Shown here: positions 44,967 to 55,216 of the stretch, one piece after another | Position numbering within the stretch: the stretch's first letter is position 1 | Layout of the letters: every line of letters starts with the position of its first letter | Assembly (NCBI GenBank): GCA_003255065.1 | Contig: QAOA01002431.1 | Location: 248,001-312,000, forward strand | DNA length: 64,000 nucleotides | From: Cercis canadensis | Taxonomy: Eukaryota > Streptophyta > Magnoliopsida > Fabales > Fabaceae | Direction: 5' to 3' | Program-made: the position numbers and the translations under genes | Notes under the pieces: model-generated | What the model saw: only the letters and a program-made list of their open reading frames with translations | Database searches by the model: none | What the model was told of the DNA's origin: nothing

Positions 44967-45309
44967 AACTACTTATCTGCTCTCTCCTCATTCTGTTCAA
45001 ATAGAACAAGAAAGGTAGTGCTACGAAGGTTGTCTAACACTTATTGGAAGTTCATACTATAGTGGTTTGACTTGCTATGAAATGTTGGATGGGCGCTTAG
45101 TGTGCTTCAATCCAACGAATTTGGGGGTGACATGATTNAACTACTTTTCTGCTCTCTCCTCATTCTGTTCAAATAGAACAAGAAAGGTAGTGCTACGAAG
45201 GTTGTCTAACACTTATTGGAAGTTCATACTATAGTGGTTTGACTTGCTATGAAATGTTGGATGGGCGCTTAGTGTGCTTCAATCCAACGAATTTGGGGGT
45301 GACATGATT
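44967..45309 (+). repeat. Near-identical 171-bp direct repeat around a single N
   Basis: Bases 44967-45137 and 45139-45309 match with one visible difference (ACTTATC against ACTTTTC) and are separated only by the N at 45138. This is most likely an unmerged contig overlap. Confidence 0.85.
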
Positions 45310-45589
45310 AGAACCACCCTTGTATTCTAACATTTCAAAACCCGTATGATTCTTTATAAAAGGGAAAACTCTCCCACCACTTCAATACCTCACTCATGGT
45401 TGAAGAGATTTCAAGTTATTTGCCTTTAACATTACATGCTTAAGATTACCTTGTCTAGCCTTCCCTGTTTTCTTGCCATCTAAGGCACACACGTATACAC
45501 ACTACAACCTATCTCAATTATGCCCGACCACTACTAATATGTTGCTCTCCTGTTCAAGCAAAGGAGCATGTACCAAATTCAAGGACAAA

Positions 45590-45850
45590 GACTTTAATAT
45601 TGTAGTTTTAAATTTTAATTTTACAACTACAACATTTTTAAAATCATTTTTTTTACTACAACATTTTTTTTATTTTTTAATAATTTATTTGTTATGGAAA
45701 AGCAGTATCGACATTTAAAATGTCGACACATTAAGAGTGTCGACATTTCAAATGTCAACACTGAATAATGTTTGCAGCATATGAAATGGTGTGACATCAT
45801 TTCATATGTCGTCTTTCAACGTGAGTTACGACATGACGTATTGACCAAAT
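45590..45850. repeat. Possible CACTA-type transposon remnant with internal palindromes
   Basis: Two copies of an ACTACAACATTTTT-like motif (near 45625 and 45654) resemble the CACTA-superfamily terminus. They are followed by palindromic sequence built on TCGACATTTAAAATGTCGA (45709-45727) and a second imperfect unit to about 45765. A further inverted pair uses CATATGAAATG / CATTTCATATG (about 45779-45810). No transposase is present, and the far terminus and target repeat were not located. Confidence 0.4.
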
Positions 45851-48639
45851 AAAAATAATATTAAAAAATAAAAATTATTATATTGAAGAAAATATTTTCA
45901 AATGTACTATATTCATGTAATTAAGTTTCTAAATTACAATATTAAAGGAATTGATCCCCAAATTCACTGATTGAGTATGTATATCGTGTAACTATTTTTT
46001 TCATAAAAAAAGTCACTCATTGAGTATTATAATTTAGAGAATTATAATTCAAAATTTATTAAAAAATTAAGAATTAATAAATAAAATAAATTATAATGTA
46101 TATATATCTCAACTTTCAACGAAGGAAAATATGAAATTATGGTGAAAATTATAAGCATGCTTGTCACACGTGTTTCCATGATGGAAATAATATCGAACCC
46201 AACCTTGCCGTGATGAAATAATTGCTTAATCTATCCATTTTAAACAGGTTCCATACATTCCCATTAAAGAAAAAGTTGGTGAAAATCATATATTTTGTAA
46301 AATAATATAAGGAGAGGGTTGAAAGTTCTAATCATCCTTTTTCTTTAGGGGGAAAAGGAATGTGTACATTAAAAAAAAGGGTTGGGTGGGAGAAAAGTCT
46401 TAGAAAGTGGGTGGTATTTAGCATTGAATAGAGAAGAAGGAGAGGGGGCATGGATTCCCCTTGCCTTTTGGTCTAACTTTGCATTGGTTTGTGGGTATTT
46501 TAAAAAAGAAAAACATACAAAGCTTTTAGTGCGGCCTGGTGGAGAGGGTATTGTTTTAGCTTTCCAAGCGTGGTTATTTTTGTTGGAGAATCCACAACCA
46601 AATGGCTCCATGGTCTCATGTCCCACGCTCCCCCACCAAACTCAAAATGCATCTTAATGCCCCTTCTAAAAAGAAAAACTCCCTCTTTCTTCCTTCTTTC
46701 TGTGTTTTTAAGGGTGGCAAAGAGGGGAAAATTAACGGGTAAAAAAAAAANAAATTAAAGGGTAAAAAAAAAAAAAAACAGATTTCTATGTCAGTCATGT
46801 CCTCGTACGTTCGATGACCTTTGCTCACGCTACTTATATGGATTATTTCTTTAATTTATGGCCCACAATTAGTTTAGTTTGTAGGTGCTAGAGTGCGAGT
46901 GCGAGTGCGATCATGGAGGTGTTTTGCATAAGATAAATACAAACATTAGTGGCATAAAACAGGGAAAACCATGTATAACTAATTAACTTTGCCATAAACA
47001 AATCGCTTTCTTTTCTAATCCTTGTACAACACGTCTTGCTTTTCTTCCCTCACCTCTTTGTTTCTCCATTCTTTTTGCTCCTAGGTTTAACATATACTTT
47101 GTTTGCTTCCTCTCTTTGTAGAAAATTTAGAAATGAAAAGAAGATAGGATATGAGATCAAATTCTAGCTAGTTTCTTAAAGAAAAAATGAATACAAGAAG
47201 ACGAACAAAATTGATATTTCCCTATATATTAATCATGCTAACGTGTTCCAAAGTTCAAATCTTAGAGAAAGAGATGGGGGGGAGGAATAGAAAAAAATTG
47301 ATTTGGTGAAACATCCCTTGCCATACGAATATATTTTGTCCTTCTCTGCATATATAATTGATCATTTTAATTCTGTAAAGAGTCCTAGTGTAAAAAATAA
47401 GGATAAGTTTTTGAATATTCTACCAATACTAAATGGGATCAAATTGTAGTACAAAAGAAAAAAAAAAAAAAGTGATGACCTCAATTTTGCCATTTTTATT
47501 CTGCAAAAAGGGTTGCAGCGAAAAAAATTCTGCGTTTTAATCTTAAAAAATAAGGATATTTATTAGAACAGTATAGGAATTGTGAGGGATGAAATGATAG
47601 TTTATTTAAACGTTGAACCCTCATCTGTCTTATTGGCACTGTCAATGGAAGCCCTTGGATAACTGTATATGTATGCATTTCATTATTAAGAATCGGGAAT
47701 TTAATTGCTGAAATGAAACGGTGCTGCTGGCATCACAGTAACACAGGGAATCAAGAAAAATAGAGAGAGAGAGGGCTTTGAAAAAAAATAAATTATGCTT
47801 ACATCATCATAGATGTAATAGATTATGACAGATCCACTACTAAATACAAGCCTAATGGCAAGTGTTATGTTTTGGTGCCTTGCACAGAATGATACTCCTT
47901 TTTCTACCTCTTGGTGGGTAGTGACCAAAGAAGCTTGAGCTAGACTTTGGGGATTTGTTATTACTTGGCTGGTCCACAACCACCATTCCCATGTCATTAC
48001 TAGTGTTTTATTGGGCTAATTGACATAATATTCAACCCAAAAAAAAGTGCAATGTATCAAGGAAATTGCGTAAATAAAGTGAGCATGATGATAAAATAAC
48101 ACATAGACGTGCAAATGAATTCTTATTTTATTCGTTAACTTATCTATATCAGAGTAGTTTTTTAATCACTAAAAGAATTGATGCTTTACATCTCAATAGG
48201 GATGTGGTGTAGTTGTTTTAATGCCACCAAAAGGTTAGACCCAATGGGATAGATGAAAGGGAGGGACTTGATTTCACTAGTTTATTGTTCCCTCCACTCC
48301 AAACAAGAGGGCATGAAAGTATGCATATTATTATCAATTTAATAACCTTAGAGTGCTTATGGATCCTCTTATCTGTACATAAGATCTCTTTCAGGTGATA
48401 AAATCATGGGTCGCGCCCTTTTGTATTTTCTTAGTGGACTGGTGCCATACCTTGTCCCTTCACTGTATACGTGCTTTAGCTTTTCATTTCTTTTTTACTT
48501 TAATTAACTAAGGTTACATGTCTGTTTCTCAGAGACAATGGTGAAGTTATGAGGCAAACTTAGAGCCCATCATACTCTTATAAAAGATATAAAATTATTT
48601 TTGACATCTAACAACTTAAATTTTTAAGTTGAATCAGTT

Positions 48640-48910
48640 ATTGACATGATATTAATTAAAGCATCTTTAACTAAGTAATCAAGAGATCAAATCTTTTTGT
48701 CTTAACTTCCTCAATTAAATTTAAATTTCTACACAAGGTTTAAGTGAGCATGTGTTTTGTCCACGTTTTAAGTTTAAAGGATTTTCAAGTACATGATATC
48801 ATAGTCTCTTTGACCAAACGGTTTGGAGATCAAATCCTTTCGCCAATACTTTATCAATTAAATTTAACATAATGTATAAATAGATCTATGTTTTGTTCAT
48901 ATTTTAATCA
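48640..48910 (+). repeat. Two diverged tandem units of about 135 bp
   Basis: Two adjacent segments share the order CATGATAT, then GATCAAATC, then TCAATTAAATTTAA, then GTTTTGT. They start near 48643 and 48793 and are well diverged elsewhere. They look like an old tandem duplication or a repeat-family dimer; I recognise no element. Confidence 0.4.
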
Positions 48911-49847
48911 CCGTGTGCACAAGGCGTATGGTTTCTTGACACACTAATTTCGTCAACTAAATCAAGGTTTTATATTCTCTTTCTCTTTTGTCATTAATAG
49001 AGAAAATTAAAATTTGTAGTTAAGGATTTTGAGAGAATGTGAAATGGAACACTAGACATTAATAGTATAGGAGATCACTTAAATTAGTTGTAGGGCCTTA
49101 ATTGAATTCCATATTAGTTTTTATTTTTATTTTTACAGCACGTTGCCACATTGATTGAAATAAATAATTAACTTCTAATAATTATAAGTAATCAATAAGG
49201 ATAATACTTCTATGGATGACATCTTAGTCCAGCCATTTCATAATAATGATATTTGGGTGTGACATTAAGCATGCGTTTCATATAATTTTTTTTTTTGTTT
49301 CCATCGAAGATAGAACTTTTCATTAAGAAAAATGGACAGAAGCCAACTTAAAAAAAAANAAAAAAAAAAAACAATGGGTTAACAACCCAAAACAAGAGAG
49401 GCTAGAAGGCATCCATGACAAAAAGAATTTAAGACATACCAGCTCTAAACTCTTCCCAATCCGTATTTGAATATTTCTAGTGTTTGCAAAGGTTGTTAAT
49501 GTGGTCATAATTGATGCCCGTTTGGGAATCTAAGGTGAATGAGATAAAAGAGTTACTCATATAAAACATAAAGGGAACAAAAGTGAAAAGTGGTGTCCTC
49601 TAAAAAAAAAAAGATCAAAACTAAAATCAATTATAGATATGCAAAATAACGATAATTTATCATAATTTTTTAGTTTCTTTGTGAAAACTGTTTCAAAATT
49701 AATTTGTATAAATTTGTTGTGAAAAATATATATTTTTAATAATTTGAATGAAAATAGTTGATAAATTAACAATTAATAGTAAATAATAAAAAAGAAGAGA
49801 GAGTCGTGGGGGGGAAATCGTGGAAAGAGGACTCTATAATGCTTCTA

Positions 49848-50192
49848 AAACCTGGAAGACGTAAACACTAATATATGAGAGTTTACATTATATCACAAAT
49901 TTGCTATTTGTAGAGAATAAGATTAATATTTGTTTTTGATGAGTTAAAAGAAAGTATATAAAGCCCAATCTTAGACTAGTCTTATATATATAAGCACCAT
50001 TATGAGTTATGACTAATGGNAAACCTAGAAGACGTAAACACTAATATATGAGAGTTTACATTATATCACAAATTTGCTATTTGTAGAGAATAAGATTAAT
50101 ATTTGTTTTTGATGAGTTAAAAGAAAGTATATAAAGCCCAATCTTAGACTAGTCTTATATATATAAGCACCATTATGAGTTATGACTAATGG
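49848..50192 (+). repeat. Near-identical 172-bp direct repeat around a single N
   Basis: Bases 49848-50019 and 50021-50192 differ at one visible position (CCTGGAAG against CCTAGAAG) and are separated only by the N at 50020. This is most likely an unmerged contig overlap. Confidence 0.85.
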
Positions 50193-51067
50193 TTGAAACA
50201 ATTATAAAGTTCATATCCATTTTGATGGGATAAACTATTTAAATTGTCCTTGGTCATGGATGTGGCTTTTCCTTTTCCTTTTGCTTTACAGAAGTTAAGA
50301 AGAGTTAATTATGGAAAACTTGATGGAAATGAAAGTTAATCAAATACTCTTAAACCCCGGAATGGGCCAAGCATTGATGACTATTTTGATGGCTTAGGCA
50401 CATCTATATATCACATCAATGAAAAGTATAATTGTAGTCTATGGTGGGACCAATGGCAATGGCTAATTCAGCATTTTACCCCAAACCCTAAAGCTAGGCC
50501 ATCGATGGTTAATAACGAGAGATACACTGTCAGGTGGAGTGTGAGTTTGAGATATCATATACCATTTGCTGATCAGTGGGTCCCCCACTTATAATCTGTA
50601 TAATTCCTGCTTTGAATGGTCAAGCTACAAATTATTGATCTTCATGCTAAACATTGGATACCACCCTTTATTTCCACAAAGATTTTACGGTGCCACAAAC
50701 AACATTTCCCAACTCTTAAATTTACTTTTATTACCAAATCTCAACTCCTTAAACTTAAACATCAAACGGATGAAACATTCATACTACTACGCCATCACCC
50801 TTCTTTCATCTTATAATCTTCATCGTCTTCCCTCTCATTCTAAAGCCAAAATTTGCCTTCTTCTCACGTCTTTGCATTTTGTTGGCTCTTCTTTTCATTT
50901 CCCTCTCCTTCCAAAACTAATCTTGCGTTGTAAACCTTCTATAGCTTTATATTTGCTTTATAAACCCTAATTTTTCGAGGGGTCGAAGGTGAGTCTCGGG
51001 CATAAAACATTTGATGTTTAAGTTGAAAATAGAACATATGCAAGTCAGAGAGTTTACAGAGACAAGA

Positions 51068-51068
<1 letters not shown>

Positions 51069-51099
<31 letters not shown>
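51069..51099. repeat. (TA)n microsatellite
   Basis: About fifteen TA dinucleotides in a row within intergenic DNA upstream of the bHLH gene; a simple sequence repeat likely to be polymorphic. Confidence 0.9.
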
Positions 51100-51102
<3 letters not shown>

Positions 51103-52150
51103 CAGAGCATGAAATGATTTCATAAATTGAACAACTGAGTCTAATAAACGTGACATGACTCAAACGTATATACCCTGACAGTTGAAAAAGTTAGTTGAGC
51201 TTCTTAATATGCTAAAATATTTTTATGAATTATGGAAATTAATTTGAGACATAAATTATAATTATATAATAACTTTTAAAAAATCGAACCTTAGCATAAT
51301 ATACAAGAGTGAGGTAGCATGGGAAGCTCCATATATTAATCCTCAATTGAGATATTGAATATAGAGAATTATAATTTTGAATTTGTCATTAAAAAGATAA
51401 AATTAAACTTTTTAGATGAGTATATTAGGAGAATAATAATAATTTAAACTTGAAATCTTAACTGTGGGGTTTTTAATTTTATACCAATTGCGTTGTTTGT
51501 ATTTGTATAACGATTTTAAATTACAATTAATATAGGAATAGTTAAATTGGTTTTTAAATATTGATTATTTTTGAAAAATAAAATGATTAAGCTTTGATCC
51601 TCGTTTAAGAAAAAAAAGGCTTGGATCATCATCATAAATAAAAGTAGGGAAGCAACAAATTAATGTTATGGTTTGAATAAAAAAAGGAATATAAAGAAGG
51701 AAATGGATAGTTTTGTAGGAAATTGTTTACATGTCAAAATTTTAAAGGGTTTGTTTAATTTGAAAAATGAAATCCTTTAAAGCATGCGTAGCTTTCTTAT
51801 CTTTGTGTTTTTTCTGATTTAACCTTTGGATTTATGTGGAGATTGTTAATAGAGATGTGAGTACAAATTTTTGTTTTTTGGGTGTGAAATAAGTAAAAAG
51901 TGGGCCTGCCTCCAAGTCCAAATAGAAGCGCCATTATGTTGATGGAGGAGGGCATATTTGGTATTTTACGTGTGCAAGCATAAGCATATGAATATATGAT
52001 GGGATTTCCGGTTGGGAGGGATGTAGATTCGTCGAGGGAAACGGGGACAAAGCCAAGCAGACTAACCAAAGTGGGTGGTTGGGTTCGAACCCAACCCCGG
52101 GACCTGGTCAACAACACACAGTCACAGAGTTTTTAAATTTTAATTTAATT

Positions 52151-52180
52151 GACCCTGACCCTGACCCTGACCCTGACCCC
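52151..52180. repeat. Hexamer microsatellite (CCCTGA)n
   Basis: The unit CCCTGA repeats about four to five times some 290 bases upstream of the inferred bHLH transcription start. It resembles but does not match the plant telomere unit CCCTAAA. Confidence 0.85.
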
Positions 52181-52419
52181 CCAAAAGTTCTCTTCTCTCG
52201 TGCTAATGATACAACCACCCACGGGGCCACCCACCTCTCTCTCTCTCCTTCCCACACGGAGAGCTATGCTAATGTGTTGTGTGCTTCATCATTGTACACT
52301 TATACCTTGCGTGCACTCCTCACACCCCCTCTCCCACGCACACGCACGTATCACTCTCTCTCTCTAATTAAATAATTATTTCATCCACTTCAATTAAGGG
52401 CATATATGTCAATGTCTCT

Positions 52420-54115
52420 TCTATATAATTCAACTCCCGTGCTCTCTTATGGGTTAGAGTTTCCACTTTGACTGTAGCCATTCACGCTTGCTGCCTCATT
52501 CTTGTCCTCTCTCTCCAAACCTTCCTCTCCTTTTCACCCTCGCCGTGATTTGCGTCTCTGCCTTCAGATTTTCCTTTCTGGGATTCACCTGCAATTCGGA
52601 TCTCTCCTCTCTTGGTAAGTTTCCCGCTTTAATTTTCCCTGTCAATCCCGGGATAATTTATTGGGAAACCGCTTTCAAATTGTGTTGCAAGGTTTATATA
52701 TCTAGAGGTCAACCTCAATTATTTCATGATTAGCTCTTATGAGAACTTGATGCAATTTTTTTCTTTTTGCTAATTTTTGTTTTCGTTCTTTGTTCTCAGT
52801 GTGATTTCAAGATAAATTACATAATTTCTTACTGTAACTAGATGGTCGATTTACTTGTACTATGTTTATCAGCATATATTCTATATGAATCTTAATATTT
52901 TTGTTCCCTTTGGTAATATTTCATACTAGATTGAACTGAATCCTATTAATAATCCCAGCTGGAAAGGTTTTATTCCACAAATATGATCTAGGGAAAGGAA
53001 ATCTTTTTCCATTTCGTTTTGTTTGCATTCTGAACTGAATCAAATGAGCTTTTCATTGTAAAGATCTCTTATGTTAGAATTCTGTTGCAGGGTATTAAGT
53101 GGGTTTGATTGAAGGAGTAGTCGTGGCTTTCTCTTTCCGGATAAGTGTACAACAGCATGCGGTGGTGGCTTAGTCTTTCTGTTGATGTCTATCGCAAAGT
53201 TATTTCCTTGAACCTGTATTGCAAAGTGATTCTGTAATTGTACCTTGTGACAAAAATCCTCCAATTTTCTGAGCCTTTAATTACTTCCTCTGTTTTCCAT
53301 GGGATCCAATTTCTTTGTCGTTGTTCCTTGCTACGTCCGCCAGATCAGCTGAAGGATAGCAAGTCCATCTCTTCAACTCTTCCCTTCAACTTTCTATAGT
53401 TGTATTGCCAGTTTTACTCTATTTAGTTTTAGTTTCCATTGGTCATTTGCCGTTTTATTTCTCAGAGTATACTAGTCTTATTGATAACTACATTTGGGCA
53501 TCCTTCAATCCTGAAAATTACCCCGGTTCACTCAAGTGTGTCGGAGTGTTATACACATTGTCCTTCGGAACATTGCCGTACTTTCATTTTGAAGGGTTGG
53601 AAAGTAGTTATGGTGTGCCAAGCAGCGAGTCAAACGAGATTTCGGGCATTAAAACATGAAAATGGGATTGCTGGGAGCTCCACCATAATAGTTAGAGTTA
53701 TAGCATGCTTTCATCCTCTCCGAGAATGCCAGGTTTGTGACTAAAGATTAAGAAATATTTGTATATTCTTTCATTTCTTATCATGATCTTGAAGGTAGAT
53801 GATAACACCTATTAATTTTGATTTTTGTGTATATTTCAGGCTGAATATTTTCGTCATTTGCTCAAACCTGTCACGTAGAATTGTTTTGTCTTTCTCTGTT
53901 TGGGTTAAGCTGGTGGTTTTAGTTCATTAACTTGTTCGTGAAAAAAATCAGAAAGTAATATATAGCTCTTGTGCTAAAATCGGTTTTCTTCAGGTATGTT
54001 TAGCATCATTCATTTGTTGGGATTTGTTTTTTACTACTAGTACGACTTGTGTATTTTCTTTAATCGTTGATTTTATGGTATTTGTTTTTTAATCATAGGT
54101 GATTCTTCGAGTTAA
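52420..54115 (+). promoter_or_regulatory. Long, three-intron 5' leader of the bHLH gene with several uORFs
   Basis: A TATA-like TATATAAT lies at about 52422. The leader appears to have introns 52615-53090, 53733-53839 and 53994-54098, all GT-AG. In the inferred mature leader, ATG-initiated uORFs lie at 53157-53237 (26 codons plus stop, starting MRWW), 53299-53352 (17 codons plus stop, starting MGSN) and the conserved one at 53610-53878. SAC51-family mRNAs are known to be translationally repressed by their uORFs and relieved by thermospermine. The arrangement here suggests the same control, but splicing and transcript start are inferred. Confidence 0.7.
53610..53878 (+). CDS. Conserved peptide uORF of the SAC51 family (53 aa, spliced)
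   Basis: The uORF is split by an intron: 53610-53732 and 53840-53878. Joined, it encodes exactly 53 residues, the length I remember for the Arabidopsis SAC51 uORF. It starts MVCQAASQTRFRALKHENG, passes through IIVRVIACFHPLRECQ at the splice junction, and ends AEYFRHLLKPVT just before the stop. That C-terminal part is the strongly conserved segment of the family's uORF peptide. In Arabidopsis this uORF represses translation of the main ORF; thermospermine or ribosomal-protein mutations relieve this, linking it to xylem development and stem elongation. The main start codon is 238 bases of genomic sequence downstream. Preservation of frame across the intron supports selection on the peptide rather than on its length alone. 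Confidence 0.93.
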
Positions 54116-55216
54116 ATGGGAGGCGATTGTGGAAACTGGATTCCACATCTGCATTTTGATTGGCAATCACCGAATTTGAGTTCCTTTGGTGCTCCCCTCA
54201 ATATGGGGAAGCAAAATGGAATTTCTTCATTCATGAACCCTGGCATTAATATGACGTCGAGAAATGAGAAAATGCCAGTGTACGCGTCCTCTGAGCTACC
54301 TCATTTGCAGTTAGGCCATTCTTCTAATGAACCTCATGGCTGGTTTTACTGTTTGCCTCGCTTCAGACAGGCATTTATGCCTTCTCCAAACTTCACTGTT
54401 GAGGAAAAGCTCCCAGCTGGCCATGTGAAAGATTTTAAGGAGGAAATACATCTCAATGGGGAATCGGGCTTCCCTCAGAAGCAATTGCTTGTTATTGATC
54501 AGTCGGGCGCTCAGACAACTTTCATTTATAGTTCTGGGTTTGGGAGTCCAGCTGAGTGCCTTGCCTCTTGGCATTCCAAATTGCGTGGTCCTAACAATCT
54601 GAATGGAAATGAGCCTTCTTGTAGAAGAGAGGACTTCAATAATCTAATTGGACCAACTTTGACTGATCAAGTTGATGAAAATCAGGGAACAGACGTCCAA
54701 AGTGAGATGCATGAAGACACAGAAGAAATCAATGCATTGCTTTACTCTGATAGTGATGGTTACTCTACTGAGGATGATGAAGTTACTAGCACAGGGCATT
54801 CGCCTAGTACAATGACCACTCATGATAACCAAGAAATTTTTAAGGAAAGCCCTGAAGAAGTTGCTAGTTCAGCTGGAAAATCAAAGAAGCGGAAGCTATC
54901 AGATACGGCTTATGATGACATTGACATACAACTCATGGACACTGCCAGTTCTCTGAATCTTAACGGACCCTTTGACATTGGAGATGATGCAGAATCGAGA
55001 TGTTCAAGTGGTAACAGCCGAGGGTCAGGTGAAATGGGTTCTTTGTCAGGCAGTAAGAAGATGAGAAAGGAGAGGATACGAGATGTTCTGAGTGTTCTGC
55101 AGAGCATTATTCCTGGTGGAAAAGACAAGGACCCAATTGTGCTTCTAGATGAAGCGATACGTTGCTTGAAGTCCTTGAAACTCAGGGCTAGAGCGCTGGG
55201 ACTCGATGCCTTGTAA
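54116..55216 (+). CDS. SAC51-like bHLH transcription regulator
   Basis: A single coding exon of 366 residues. The N-terminus opens MGGDCGNWIPHLHFDWQSPN and includes LLVIDQSGAQTTFIYSSGFG, both typical of the SAC51/bHLH142-145 group. A long acidic Ser/Glu-rich middle contains EINALLYSDSDGYSTEDDE, and a basic KSKKRKLS could be a nuclear localisation signal. The last 60 residues hold a helix-loop-helix (RKERIRDVLSVLQSIIPGG, then DPIVLLDEAIRCLKSLKLRA). Its basic region lacks the usual His-Glu-Arg E-box-contacting residues, so direct E-box binding is doubtful and it may act through dimers. Family members act downstream of thermospermine to restrain xylem differentiation. The start is well supported because only this ATG follows the last leader intron. 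Which of the four Arabidopsis paralogues is closest cannot be decided by eye. Confidence 0.93.
   Translation: MGGDCGNWIPHLHFDWQSPNLSSFGAPLNMGKQNGISSFMNPGINMTSRNEKMPVYASSELPHLQLGHSSNEPHGWFYCLPRFRQAFMPSPNFTVEEKLPAGHVKDFKEEIHLNGESGFPQKQLLVIDQSGAQTTFIYSSGFGSPAECLASWHSKLRGPNNLNGNEPSCRREDFNNLIGPTLTDQVDENQGTDVQSEMHEDTEEINALLYSDSDGYSTEDDEVTSTGHSPSTMTTHDNQEIFKESPEEVASSAGKSKKRKLSDTAYDDIDIQLMDTASSLNLNGPFDIGDDAESRCSSGNSRGSGEMGSLSGSKKMRKERIRDVLSVLQSIIPGGKDKDPIVLLDEAIRCLKSLKLRARALGLDAL

Larger units (their letters stand above)
39329..52439. other. Gene-poor region with assembly duplications (about 13 kb)
   Basis: No chain of coding exons was recognised. The first few hundred bases are the cyclin 3' UTR. 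The rest is AT-rich, with three N-flanked duplications (40446-41236, 44967-45309, 49848-50192), further single Ns at 46751 and 49359, a TA microsatellite at about 51069-51099, and a possible CACTA-type remnant near 45.7 kb. A less AT-rich patch at about 42430-42960 holds a G-box (CACGTG, near 42826) but no gene was found next to it. Confidence 0.55.

Noticed and set aside
52079-52100. GGGTTCGAACCCAACC resembling a tRNA T-loop
   Set aside because: It is a short palindrome with no A box or stem partners.
52151-52180. Interstitial telomere repeat
   Set aside because: The unit is CCCTGA, not the plant CCCTAAA.
53405-53659. 84-codon frame in the bHLH leader
   Set aside because: It has no ATG at its start; the conserved uORF lies in a different frame beginning at 53610.
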